A stretch of DNA of 64,000 bases from Pratylenchus scribneri (lineage: Eukaryota; Nematoda; Chromadorea; Rhabditida; Pratylenchidae). Where the stretch lies: the NCBI GenBank assembly GCA_030063045.1, contig JAQSEB010000032.1:3534001-3598000 (forward strand), written 5' to 3'. The notes beneath the pieces were generated by a model. That model had not been told where the DNA came from and ran no database searches. It saw only the letters and a list, made by a program, of their open reading frames with translations. Position 1 is the first letter of the stretch. Each line of letters begins with the position of its first letter. The translations under genes were made by a program, and so were the position numbers. Below are positions 48,981-60,183 of the stretch, one piece after another.

Positions 48981-50205
48981 GGAAGTTTTAAAAATAAATG
49001 AAAGATTCGGATTAATTTTGTGATAATAAATGGATCTAAAAAAGTAGAATAAAATTTACTTTATTTTTTGTTTAATAAAACAGACAGATTTATTCTTAAC
49101 TAACCAGGCGGAATTAATACAGGCGGAATTAAAACAAGCGGAATTATTTAGGGCTAAACAGTCAGGAATTAAATTGGGGCAAATAGGCGGAATTATTTTG
49201 GGGCAAATAGGCGGAATTATTTAGTGCAAATAGGCGGAATTATTTAGGGCTAAACAGTCAGGAATTAAATTGGGGCAAATAGGCGGAATTATTTTGGGGC
49301 AAATAAAACAGGCGGAATTATTTTGGGGCAAATAAAACAGGCGGAATTATTTTGGGGCAAATAAAACAGGCGGAATTATTTTGGGGCAAATAAAACAGGC
49401 GGAATTATTTTGGGGCAAATAAAACAGGCGGAATTATTTTGGTGCAAATAAAACAGGCGGAATTATTTTGGTGCAAATAAAACAGGCGGAATTATTTTGG
49501 GGCAAATAAAACAGGCGGAATTATTTTGGGGCAAATAAAACAGGCGGAATTATTTTGGGGCAAATAAAACAGGCGGAATTATTTTGGGGCAAATAAAACA
49601 GGCGGAATTATTTTGGTGCAAATAAAACAGGCGGAATTATTTTGGTGCAAATAAAACAGGCGGAATTATTTTGGGGCAAATAAAACAGGCGGAATTATTT
49701 TGGGGCAAATAGGCGGAATTATTTTGGGGCAAATAAAACAGGCGGAATTATTTTGGGGCAAATAAAACAGGCGGAATTATTTTGGTGCAAATAAAACAGG
49801 CGGAATTATTTTGGTGCAAATAAAACAGACGGAATTATTTTGGTGCAAATAAAACAGGCGGAATTATTTTGGTGCAAATAAAACAGGCGGAATTTTGTTG
49901 GGGCAAATAAAACAGGCGGAATTAAATTGGGGCAAATAAGCGCAATTAAATTGGGGCAAATAGACGGAATTAAAATGGGGCAAATAGACGGAATTAAAAT
50001 TTAAAATGGGGCAAATAGGCGGAATAAATTTTACAAACGGGTGGAATCTGAAATTATTCTTAAAATAGGCAAAATTATTTTTTACTAGATAAAATAGACG
50101 ATTTTATTCTTTTAATTAAATTAGAAAAAAGTTAATTAATGTTTACAATTTTTAATTTAATAACAATATGAAAAATTTAAAAATATCAAATCCAAAAATA
50201 TTTAT
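48981..50205. other. Intergenic, mostly the reverse 29-bp array
   Basis: Between the small secreted gene and the first ground-like gene. About 80% is the tandem array listed separately; the remainder is AT-rich. Confidence 0.6.
49085..50045. repeat. 29-bp tandem repeat, reverse orientation of the 25.9-27.1 kb array
   Basis: About 32 units of ggcggaattattttggggcaaataaaaca, with deleted forms lacking 'aaaaca' (giving caaataggcgg) and GTG variants. It is the reverse complement of the array in the piki-1 intron. Units degrade towards both ends, as expected when a tandem array is homogenised mainly in its centre. Confidence 0.95.
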
Positions 50206-50752
50206 TCATGCGACTAATGCCGCCGCCTGGCACCAAATCCCATCCTTCACCACATTGCAATAACCATCTCCGCTGCTGCTGAACTCAACTTTCTTGATTG
50301 CGGCTGCTCCACAAATCACCAGGAATTTTTGTGTCTCGAATCGTCGATATAGTCCATTTTGAATGGCCCCAACCGAACCAATGGCATCATCAGGAATAAA
50401 TGACTAAAATTGGGAAAAAACTCTTATTGGTCCCTTTCCAATCTCGAACCTCCTCCATAATTTGCTTCCATTCAACCTGGGGACAGGGAATATCGTCCCC
50501 ATTTTTATAGTGTGGTTGAACAGCAATCTGAGGAGGAAAGCGAAAATTCCAAAATTACATCTCAACAAATGAAAATACCTCACGCTTTTTTCGTCCACAT
50601 CCTCCTCCACATCCCCCTCCACATCCTCCCCCGCCTCCTCCTCCACCACAACAGCATCCACCGCCTCCTCCACCTGAGGGGAAACCAATTCCTTGGACAA
50701 TTGTTGAAGCAAAAATGAGAAAAATGCAAAGGAAAATGAATAATTTGATCAT
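50206..50752 (-). CDS. Ground-like domain protein 1
   Basis: Starts at 50752. Signal peptide (MIKLFIFLCIFLIFASTIVQG), then a Gly/Cys block (GGGGGGCCCGGGG, GGCGGGCGGGCG) closing with the basic site RKKRE. Exon 2 gives PCPQVEWKQIMEE and exon 3 DDAIGSVGAIQNGLYRRFETQKFLVICGAA ... VEFSSSGDGYCNVVKDGIWCQA, stopping at 50206. This is the ground-like (GRL) domain, a hedgehog-related nematode family, with its conserved Cys, WK.I and C-terminal C..W/C pattern. GRL proteins are secreted and linked to cuticle or apical matrix. A close paralogue lies 371 bp upstream on the same strand. Confidence 0.82.
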
Positions 50753-51123
50753 TTTAGGGAATTTATTTAGATGAATTGGAATTGGATTAACAAAATGGGT
50801 TTGACACTTTTGATTGAAGGGCGATCCAATTTCAAGAAGAGAATATAAGTGGATTGGGGATTGGTGAACCGTGTGGGTGGGATAAATGGATGGATGGATG
50901 CCCTTATTCTTCTCATTAACACTTTTTTGGGCGATCATCCCGCATCAATTCAAAGAAAAATGTGAAGATTGATGAATTCAAAAAGGAATTTGGGGGGAAG
51001 AAGTTGATCCAATTTATCACAAAATATTTTATTTATTGCACAAATTGTTCTAATTTAAATGATGATTGCCTAAAGTATTTATTTTATGTATTTGTTTGCC
51101 TTTTCCTTTTCATCTTCATAAAT

Positions 51124-51700
51124 TTATGCGCTCAATGCGACTGCTTGGCACCAGACGCGTTCCTTCACCACATTGCAGTATCCATCACCGCTGGAGCTGA
51201 AATGCACTTTGTTGGCGGTGGCTGCTCCATTTTTGGCATCATCTGCTGTGGCGCAAACTACCAAGAATTTTTGGTCTTCATATTTTCGGAACAGTCCAGT
51301 TTGGATGGAATTGACCGATGCGATGGCATCATCGGCGGTGATGCCCTAAAAAAATAAATGAATTTATTCAACCGACGGATACTGTATGGATTACCTCCTC
51401 CAAAATTTGCTTCCATGTTGCCTGTGGGCATGGGGTCTCATCGGCTTTGTAGTGGGGTTGAATGGCGGCCTAAAATTTTGCAAATTTAGTTAAATAGGCT
51501 AAACAAAATATTTTCCAACCAACCTCACGCTTCTTTCGTCCGCATCCTCCTCCGCATCCACCTCCTCCCCCGCATCCTCCACCACCGCCCCCGCATCCAC
51601 CGCATCCGCCTCCGCCCGATGGAAAGCCGAATCCTTCAACGATGCTGGCCAAAGCAACAAAAATTGCGAAGGCAATCAAACATTGAATCAAACGGGACAT
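51124..51700 (-). CDS. Ground-like domain protein 2
   Basis: Starts at 51700 (MSRLIQCLIAFAIFVALASIVEG signal). A Gly/Cys block ends GGGCGRKKRE. Then come PCPQATWKQILEE and the domain core DDAIASVNSIQTGLFRKYEDQKFLVVCATADDAKN ... VHFSSSGDGYCNVVKERVWCQAVALSA, stopping at 51124. The exon layout and sequence closely parallel the copy at 50206-50752, so the two are a tandem duplication. Copy 2 has the longer loop ADDAKNGAATAN where copy 1 reads GAAAI. Secreted; probably apical extracellular matrix. Confidence 0.84.
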
Positions 51701-52860
51701 TTTTTTTTTGATTGTTTGAATTGAATTTGTTGAATTTGGATTTTACTCTGGAAGAGAATTAAGTTAAAAAGAAGAATGTCTTCAAAAATATTCAGCGAAT
51801 ACTGATTTACAAATAATTTATAAATGGGCAAGGCAACGCAGCCTTATTCTCCGCACTTTTTGGGATCCAGGCCCAATGAATGTTCCGCTCAATTTGATGC
51901 TTAAAAGGCTTTTGCCCCTCTCCCGCCCACCCAATCCGCTGCCCAATAATCGGCTCGCATCAATCTCTCCAAATAACACAAATCGGCAAAAGTTTTTTTT
52001 TGAAAACATTAACGGGGAAAAATATTCCAGTTTTGCCGAGGCGATTTGGTCTTGAGGATGAGGAGAGGAATGGAAGGCGCTGGATAAAATGCCGCCTCGG
52101 GCGATCCAACTTTTTAGCGCCGAATAACGACATAAACGATGATGATGATATTGGGTGGGGGGGGGGGGGGTGAAAAATATACATAATGAAGGAGGAACAC
52201 GTTTTGGTGTGGATGAATGAAGATGCTAATTTATAGATGGATGGATGGACAATTTGGCGACAACAATGCAAAAAGCATGGTTTGGATTGGATGGAGGCAA
52301 GAAAAACAATTTTAATGCAATTATACTTATTGGATGGATGAATTGTATTAGCTAATATAAATGGATTAGAATAGAATGGCCAAATTGAATTAAAAATTAT
52401 ATATAGGATGGATTGATGAGGCAATTTTAAATTAATTTCAACATTTCCAATTATTAAATTGTTCAATCTGAATAAATTATGTTTACAATTATTTTTTTTC
52501 CATTCATCAATTTAATTATTAAGCAATTCCAAATATTCCAATCATTTTTGTTTTTGATTTTTGAATGAAAATGACACACCAAGGTCCGTAATGAAAAGGT
52601 GAAGGTCGGAATAAATCGAATCAAATGATGGTTTCCTTTTTTTTGTTATCAATAATTCGGCCATCTATCCCGATCTTCTATCTTAATAAATGCTAAAAAG
52701 GGGGAATGGTCGATCATTCCGCCCTAACAATTATATCTTTTACCTTATCAGTAAATTTCCCATTTTTTGGATTAATTTTACCTTAATTTATTATTTATAA
52801 TTGCTAATTGATGAGTTTATTCCTGCTTAATTTAATCATTTCCATTTTTAGGCCCCAAAA
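51701..52860. other. Intergenic with a poly-G tract (about 52156-52170)
   Basis: No gene is supported. A run of about 14 G on the plus strand follows gatgatgatgatattgg. The open stretch on the minus strand (52466-51960) is low in coding character. Confidence 0.5.
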
Positions 52861-53145
52861 ATGCGCCTCCTCCTAATTTGCTGCCTTTTTTCCACATTCC
52901 TCATTATTGGCTCTTTAGCCCGCCTCTCGCATCGTCACGCATCAGATATTCTCCGTAAATTTGGGAAACCGGCCAAAAGTGTATTCGCCATTGGACGTGG
53001 ATTGCGCGGATGTTATCGGCAACCGGCGGCAGAGGATCGAAAGGAACGAAGGTGGCTGGGGTGGACAAAACATTTTTGGGAAGGGAATAAAGTGCATTCG
53101 GACATTAAAACATCAATTTATTCAAATTACTGGGAATATTTTTGA
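52861..53145 (+). CDS. Small secreted basic peptide precursor
   Basis: A single exon of 94 residues. Signal peptide MRLLLICCLFSTFLIIGSLA, then RLSHRHASDILRKFGKPAKSV, FAIGRGLRGCYRQPAAEDRKERR and WLGWTKHFWEG. Dibasic and Gly-Lys/Gly-Arg sequences (RKFGK, AIGR, DRKERR) could be processed to amidated peptides, so a neuropeptide or peptide-hormone precursor is a reasonable but unproven idea. It could also be a small matrix protein. The stop lies only 12 bp from the stop of the convergent Cys-rich gene. Confidence 0.55.
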   Translation: MRLLLICCLFSTFLIIGSLARLSHRHASDILRKFGKPAKSVFAIGRGLRGCYRQPAAEDRKERRWLGWTKHFWEGNKVHSDIKTSIYSNYWEYF

Positions 53146-53157
53146 ATGAAAACAAAA

Positions 53158-55880
53158 TTAGGAATAATTCAATTTTGGTGCCATTTTTCCTTTGCCTCCT
53201 TCCTCTCCCAATGGCCATTTATTGTTATTATTGTTTGATTGTTGTTCATTTCCCATTGCAATTTGTTCTCCTTTCATCATTGCCTTTTTGTCCCCCAATT
53301 TCATTAATTTTCCCATTCTTCGTTTGAAGAATTCCTCCATTTTCATTCCACCATTTTTTGCTACTTTTCCTCCTTTCCATGGTTTTGCCGATGTCAATGT
53401 GGTCTCCGGCTTCACCGTTCGCTGCTTTTCCTCTCGAATTTTGGTGCCTTCTTTCTTTCCAGGAATTTGAGTTGAATTCCTAAAATAGTGGATATAATTG
53501 GAATCCAATTCCTTTTGTCAACCCCGTCTCATTTTGTGGTCTCAATAATGCCTCCAATTCCAAATCATCGTCCATTTGTTTTGACCCTTCCACAAGGAAA
53601 TCGTCGACTGTTCCATTGGCCAAGTCCAAATCATCAGCCAAAGGCAGAATATAGTGTGGAGGGAAAATGTGGCCCGGTTTTGACTCCAATTGGCCATTAA
53701 ACGTCTGTTCATTTCCACCTCCATTTATGCCACTAATTCGATTTGATTGCTGTTGTGGATTTGAATTGGCATTGCCATATTGGCCACCAATTCCTCGATA
53801 AAGTCTTTGTTGGCCCCTCCTCTCCTCCATATACCGTCGATTGCATTCTGGGGTGCAAGCCGGTTGGCATAATGGGGCACACGGCTGACTGAATGTCATC
53901 CCCCGGGCCGCATTATTTCCCAGTCCATCATTGAGGAACATTGTTGGCGGTAATTGACTCTTTTGGCCCATTTGTTGTTGTTGTTGACCACTTTCTTGTC
54001 CCCCGGCCATTTCACTACCATTTTTGAATGAATTCATTTCAAATGGGAATATCATTCCTCTTCCCCCTCCATTCATTATTGGCATTTGTATTGCTGGCAT
54101 TGATTGCATTTTTGACCTCTCCAATCCTTCCATCAATTGTTGCCTCAATTGTGCTTGTTGTTGTTGTTGCAAATTTCCCTCAATGTTTTGTTGGAATTGT
54201 TGGCTTTGAAATTGTAAATTGGGAATTTGTGGCGATTGGCCAGAATTGGCATCAAATTGGTTGAGGCCACGGGCACAAGACTAAAAAATGGAATAAAAAT
54301 GTAAAAATTGTGAAAAATGGCACCTGCGCACAAATGGACACGCAAGCTGGCACACAATTTGTTGGATCTTCATTTGTCATTGAGCATGCCGTTTCACAAG
54401 ATTTTGGACATTTGGCAAGACAATTTGTCGGCATTGCCGCCTGCTGATTATTTCCAATTCCATTATTTCCTTCTAAATTTATATAAAAAAATCAATAAAA
54501 AAAGGTTTAAAATTACGTTGAAATTCTCCATCTGAATCATTGTTGTCCGCAATTTGAGGCGGTGATGGGGTCCATCCACCATCCACATTATTTGTTGGAT
54601 TATTATTGTTGTTCATTCCCAATTCATTTCCGCCCATTTGTTGCTGTTTTTGCCGCTGTTTTTCCGCGCAATTTCTCTGGCATTCATAATGGCAACTTTG
54701 GGCACAAATTCGTCGTTGATTTTGGCCTTGGGCTTGATTATTGCTATTGCAATTTGCATCACAAGAATCAAAACAAATTGGAAAACATGTTCTAAAGGAA
54801 ATATATTCATTAAAAATAATTTACTTTTGGCCTACTCTGGACAATCACAAAAAGCACCGGGTGAACATTGGCAATTTCCACCCGAAGATGTTGGTCCCTC
54901 ATTTTTTCCCATCAATTGTGGATATTCAGGTGAGGGGATTTTACCCAAATAAGGATCTACGGGTCGCACCTCATAATGGGTTGGCGGCTCAATTCCACTG
55001 CCCAAATTTTCCTGATATGGATCAGCTAAAAATATTAATTAAATAATTATATTAAAATAAAAATGTACTTGATGGTCCTCGAGGATCTCCAAAATCGCCA
55101 CCAGCCCCCTTTTGACCATCCAAAATGCGGGAACATGCCCTGAGACAATTCGTTCGGCAAAGTGATGGCTGACATCCGGGAATTTGTTCCAAAGGATATT
55201 GATGTTGAACAGAGGAAGAGGAAGGCGAAGATTGTTGATGATTGGGAACATCATTTGTGTTGGTGGCCATTGGGCCATATCTGTCTTGTCGGTCTCGATA
55301 TGAGTCAATTTCCCTGCCAATTGGTCGAATGCATGAATTCAAACAAGATTGATGGCAAATCTGGCAAAATTGCATGAATTTGAATGGAAATGAATGAAAG
55401 TGAACCAACCGGATGGCAGGCAGAATTAATTCCACCCAAATTTTGGACCCTGGATGTCAATTCGGTGATTTCTCCTCGAAAATTGTTCAAATCGCCGGCG
55501 ATGCTAATTCCCCTTCGGCAAGGGCATTGGGGTCGGTCGGGTTCTTCGCGAAGATTTGCCAAAATGGCTCGATCGCATCGGCAAATTAATTCATCATTTT
55601 GGGTGCTGGAACATTTGCAATTGACCGGCGTGAATTTGGATGGACAACCACCGCAGGCAGATTGGCCAGATGGTGGAAAAGGATATTGACGCTTTAAACG
55701 AATTGTTGATGGAGGAGAATTGGCCAATTTAAGGGGAATGGGAAGAGAAGGCGAAGACTAGAATTAATTATAAATTAAATTAAAAAGTAAATAGGGGAAA
55801 TGACCCACCTCATTCCGAAATTGGTGCTGAATTTGGCACAATTTAAAAGGCAACAAAGTTATGGCCAATAAAATTAACAT
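53158..55880 (-). CDS. Large secreted Cys- and Gln-rich protein with CxxxC repeats
   Basis: Starts at 55880 with signal MLILLAITLLPFKLCQ. Cys-rich exons follow: ACGGCPSKFTPVNCKCSS ... RCDRAILANL, NCQCSPGAFCDCPE, ICAQSCHYECQRNCAEK, CLAKCPKSCETACSM, CVPACVSICAQ and PCAPLCQPACTPECNRR. The repeating C-x3-C-x3-C spacing resembles the nematode cysteine-rich 'C-tripleX' repeat. Between them lie Gln/Asn/Gly-rich stretches (QQQQQAQLRQQ, GQQQQQMGQ). The last exon is very basic (KPWKGGKVAKNGGMKMEEFFKRRMGK) and ends at 53158. It is probably extracellular, perhaps a matrix or secretion component. Exact exon borders in the middle are uncertain. Confidence 0.65.
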
Positions 55881-56185
55881 TTTCAATTGGAAATGGAAAT
55901 TTGTTTTTCTTTGCATTTCCTCCAAATTTGGAGGTGGAATGGCCAATGAATGAATGAAATGTTCCGGACAAAAATGGATAAAAATGTTTTGATGACCGGA
56001 CCATATTCGTTTCCCCAAAAAAGTATCCCCCTTGGATTGCTTTTCCCGGTCACTTCGTTGAGTGTCCCCCATTCCCCCTTGAATTCCCTTTCAATGGCCA
56101 CTCATCAAAATGGCCACCAAAATAGCCTGAGAATATATTCCTGATTTCCAAAACAAGTTCCAAATAATCCCTTTTTCCTCATCAG

Positions 56186-57646
56186 AACTTCCTTGCGCAT
56201 TTATGAATTTGATGACTACGAATTCGAGGCTTTGCCCGACAATTGGGATTGGCGAAATGTGAATGGGGTGAACTATGCTTCGGCCGATCGAAACCAGCAT
56301 ATTCCACAATATTGCGGAAGTTGCTGGGCAATGGGCTCCACATCGGCATTGGCCGACAGAATCAACATTAAACGTAAAAATTCTTGGCCCTCGGCATATT
56401 TGTCCGTGCAAGAGGTCATCGATTGTGCGAATGCGGGCAGTTGTGAAGGAGGCGATGCTGGGCCAGTCTATGAATATGGTTTATTTTGGAATTGGAATTG
56501 GGAATTATTGTTTTAATTTTATAGCACATAAAGTTGGAATTCCGCACGAAACATGCAACAATTATCAGGCAAAAGATGGACGTAAGTATATAGTTATGTT
56601 GGGTTAATATTGGGAATTGGTTGATTCCGGAATTATTCTAGTGTTGGGTCGGTTAATTTTGAAAATATCGGCTTCTAAATAACGTATAGACTCTGGAATA
56701 GATTCAATCGAATTGGCATGGTCGATTCACTATTTGAAATTTCAATTTCAGACCGGTTTAAATGTTAGGGCTAGTGGTAATGGCACTGGAGGCGGGATAT
56801 GAATCTAGCGGAAAGTGTTACTAAACAAACAGGCGCCCACCGGTTTGAAATTTAAATTTCATGTAGTAAATCGACCATGCTGAGTCAAATGAGCTTACTC
56901 TCGAGTCTTTACGATGTCTAGAGGCCGAGATTCCCAAAATTTACCAAGCAAATTGTTTGGATAATTCTGGAATTAATCAATTTCCAATATTCGCGCAACA
57001 TTTATATATTTTGATTTTCATCTGCTTTTTAGAATGTGATCCATATAATCGATGCGGAAGTTGTTGGCCCGATCGATGCTTTAGTATCCAAAATTATACA
57101 CTCTACAAAGTTGGCGATTTTGGGCCAGTGTCGGGATTGGCAAAAATGAAGTAAACAAATTTGGTCAATTAAAATATGAAAATTTAATGCAAATTAGGGC
57201 TGAAATTTATCACAATGGGCCAATTGCTTGCGGAATTGCGGCCACTGCCAAATTCGACAATTATACCGGAGGAATTTATAAGGAAAAGAGCAATGAGGTG
57301 GGCCGGGAATATTTTGGCCTTTTTAATTGAATATTTTTTTGCAGGAAATCAACCACATTATTAGCGTAGGAATTATAATTAAATTGATTGGGTTTAATTA
57401 ATTTATTCACAGGTGGTCGGCTATGGAAAGGACCCAACTTCGGGAATTCCATTTTGGATTGGCCGAAACAGTTGGGGAACGGCATGGGGCGAAACTGGTC
57501 AAAAATGGGAAAATTGACGATGAATTTGTCGGATTTATTATTTAGGATGGTTCCGAATTGTGACTTCCGAATACCGTAATGGAGGCAATAAATACAATTT
57601 GAAAATTGAGGAAGATTGCTATTGGGCAGATCCAACTGGATGGTGA
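56186..57646 (+). CDS. cpz-1: Cathepsin Z/X cysteine peptidase (5' end not found)
   Basis: A papain-family lysosomal or secreted carboxypeptidase. The first recognisable exon begins at a splice acceptor (56186) inside the short pro-region: [22 protein letters not shown]. The [17 protein letters not shown] block holds the catalytic Cys and the cathepsin-Z-specific HIP insertion. [28 protein letters not shown], the exon [26 protein letters not shown] (catalytic His) and [14 protein letters not shown] (catalytic Asn) follow. The end is CYWADPTGW with TGA at 57646. All catalytic residues are present. No ATG or signal peptide could be joined in frame from 55881-56185, so the first exon is missing, very short, or the gene is 5' truncated. 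The 443-nt intron contains a foldback. Confidence 0.88.
56682..56915. mobile_element. Foldback element in the cathepsin Z intron
   Basis: The left arm cgtatagactctgg ... ggcatggtcgattcacta..tgaaattt ... accggttt is inverted on the right (accggtttgaaatttaaatttcatgtagtaaatcgaccatgc ... gagtctttacg). The two arms of about 75-80 nt enclose a centre of about 75 nt. It has no coding capacity. Confidence 0.65.
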
Positions 57647-58077
57647 AAGAGAGAATAAACAAGTCAATAATTTGAACGAAATGAGCAATTCAATATTTAA
57701 TTTGATTATATTTTTGCTCTCGAAATATTCTGGATAAATATTATTTTCAATAAGATATGATATATATTTGTTAAAATAAAGATATATTTAATTAAATAAA
57801 GATATATTTAATTATATAATATTAAAAATTAAAATAAAAAAATTAATTAAAATTTTTTCGAAGGGCATAATGCTCTTTTGCTTTTCATCTAATTTTGGGA
57901 AAAATTGCATAATTGTTTTATATTTCATTCCATTTTCTTCTCATTTTATCGAAATTTGAATCTTTCCTTCGGCATTATTAAAAAGAACCATTTCCAATAA
58001 GCAAAAAAGGGCAAATTAATTCAATTCGCGCAACCCAATTAATATATTCCAATAACTTTCACTTATATAAAATTAAA
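57647..58077. promoter_or_regulatory. Upstream region of the FkbM gene (duplicated at 60184)
   Basis: Positions 57871-58077 are closely repeated at 60184-60392. This includes cggcattattaaaaag, caataagcaaaaaagggcaaattaattcaattcgcgcaaccc and ataactttcactta before the ATG. A long exactly shared stretch covers about 60 bp just upstream of the start, so this is probably the core promoter and 5' UTR. Confidence 0.55.
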
Positions 58078-59980
58078 ATGAATATTAATTATTGCTGTTG
58101 GAATTTACCCAAAAAACATATAATTCTACTTCTATTTTTAATTTTTATTTTATTTGGATTTTTATTTCTAATAAATTTCAACATTTTTTACCAAAATTCG
58201 GTTAATTTAATTTTCTTAAAAAAATATGAAGTTTTTAGCTTTGGTATTTCCCTCCAAAATTTGACTTTGAAAAAAGGTTGCCCTGTTTGATTCGAACACA
58301 AATTCATTTTCAAAAGGCAATTGAATTGCAAAATCAAGGATTGGCCGTGCTCAAACATTTGAATGGGAAAATGAATTTGAGGGCCACATGGGAATTGATT
58401 CCAAGACATTTTAATGTTCAATTTGATGGGAATTTCCCAATAATTCAATGAATTTTTAGGAAATTTGGAAAAATGAATTCCAAAATTTGGACATTTTAAG
58501 GCTGCAATCTGATTCAGAGGAAATGAAATATTTCATCAAATTTTCAAACCATTTCAGACGAACAACATTTTCATGCCATGTCATAACATTAGGTGATTAA
58601 TTTATGATAAAATATCTTTTTAAACCCTTTTTTATTTTTACCTCACTTTTTATTTCTTCCCTAAAAAAGTAGTTTTTGTTTTCTCTAGAAGCCAGTTTTA
58701 AACCCTACAAACCTTATACCAATTTGTAGATCTCATCGAAATGCGAGTTTTGACATACACATTTCTTAGTTTAAAACGAAACTGAGCAAGGCAAACCGTT
58801 TAAACCATATTTACATTTTTGGTTTTAAACTTTAGGCCAAAAATCTGATATTTTATATATCTTTCGATGCATCTCGATGAGATCTACAAATTGCTAAAAG
58901 TTTTTAAGGTCTAGAACCGGTTTCTGATTTATTAGAATTAGAAGTCTCAGACTATCCTTTGGTAAAAAAAATTAAAATTGAGGAAAAATTAAAAATGGAG
59001 TAAAAATTGCCTTCCATTAATTTATTATTAAGGAATAATATTCCTTTTCAAAAGGTGTTGGCCATTCAATTTGGGCCGAACGGAATTTGAGTAAAATTTA
59101 CCCAGAATGCCATTTCCTTGCAGTTGATCCTGCTTCAGAAATTAATGCAAATTTGATAGAAAATAAATTGGGTGGCACTTTTATAAAGGCAGCAATAGGC
59201 GGAAAAACAATGAAGAAAAGTTTGACGAATGTTTGGGGAAAAGGCAAGATAATATTTTTGTATTTACTATACCGTATATGCACTTTTAATTCCTCAACTC
59301 TAAGGGGAATTAATTTTCAACTTCTCAAAAATTGGGAAAATTAGGAATCTAACTCCTTAATTTGTGGATATTTTTAAACGAATTATAGTGGATTTTGTAA
59401 AGTTAGAGAAAACAGTGTAATAAATTTTTTAATACTTCACCTTGAGAGAAGCTATGGGTCCTAATCAAAATCGAGGAAAGAGAGTGGGAAATTAAAAGAA
59501 CATTTACGCTTTACGGTAATATGAATTTTGATAAAATTGAAATTGAACAGATGTTGAAAGGAGAGGAGTTCAAAGGCGGATTATGCCACAATTGGGCATT
59601 TTTGATTTCCTTAGAAAATATCACATCAAAACAGAGCCAATTGACTTACTTTTGGTTGATGTTGAGGGCGCAGAATTTGGCATTTTGGAGCAATTTGGTT
59701 CATTTCTCATATCCAAATATATTTATTCTTTATTTTTGCAGCAAATTCCAATAATTTTCCCGTGCCAATCTGCCAAATTAATATGGAAATTCATCATCCA
59801 AATGAGTTGGACCCAAAATATACATATAGCCGCTTTTTCCGCAATTTTGATCGACTAATCCGTGGTCGGCATTTTGCCCTTCTCCACACTGACATTCACG
59901 ACGATTCCCGCTATCTTTTCCTTCGCTTTTTCCTCATCAATATTGCCGATGAAATTTGCATAAGAAAATTTCTTTGTTAA
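58078..59980 (+). CDS. Membrane-anchored FkbM-type methyltransferase
   Basis: Starts at 58078 (MNINYCCWNLPKKH), then one strong N-terminal membrane segment (LLLFLIFILFGFLFLI). Introns of 43 and 44 nt near 58204 and 58410 keep frame: exon 2 is LWYFPPKFDFEKRLPCLIRTQ and exon 3 EIWKNEFQNLDILRL. The methyltransferase core reads FSCHVITLG / VGHSIWAERNLSKIYPECHFLAVDPAS (SAM-binding motif). PIDLLLVDVEGAEFGILEQF carries the conserved VDVEGAE, and PICQINMEIHHPNELDP the conserved IN.E.H. It ends EICIRKFLC at 59980. The FkbM domain is common in C. elegans predicted type II proteins; the substrate is unknown. A foldback sits in the intron before the SAM motif. Confidence 0.82.
58708..58894. mobile_element. 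Foldback element, copy C, in the FkbM gene intron
   Basis: aaccttataccaatttgtagatctcatcgaaatgc is inverted at cgatgcatctcgatgagatctacaaattg, the clearest inverted pair of this family. Confidence 0.65.
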
Positions 59981-60183
59981 TCAATTATATTTTTTTTAAA
60001 GCAATAAAAATAATATTCAATTCTCTATTATAATATTATTCTAATGATCATTGGGATTTGGGAATGTTCATTTAATTATAGTTATTCAAGAATAAATGTT
60101 GTTGCCAGATTTTTAGGGCAACTTATAAATATTGACGCTGGATGCGGTTTTTATTAAATATCCAATAAATAAAATCTTCATTC

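Noticed and set aside
51960..52466. Open frame of 168 codons on the minus strand
   Set aside because: Composition is that of translated AT-rich DNA with a C-run; no start context or domain.
58190..58300. Apparent frameshift early in the FkbM gene
   Set aside because: Introns of 43 and 44 nt account for it.
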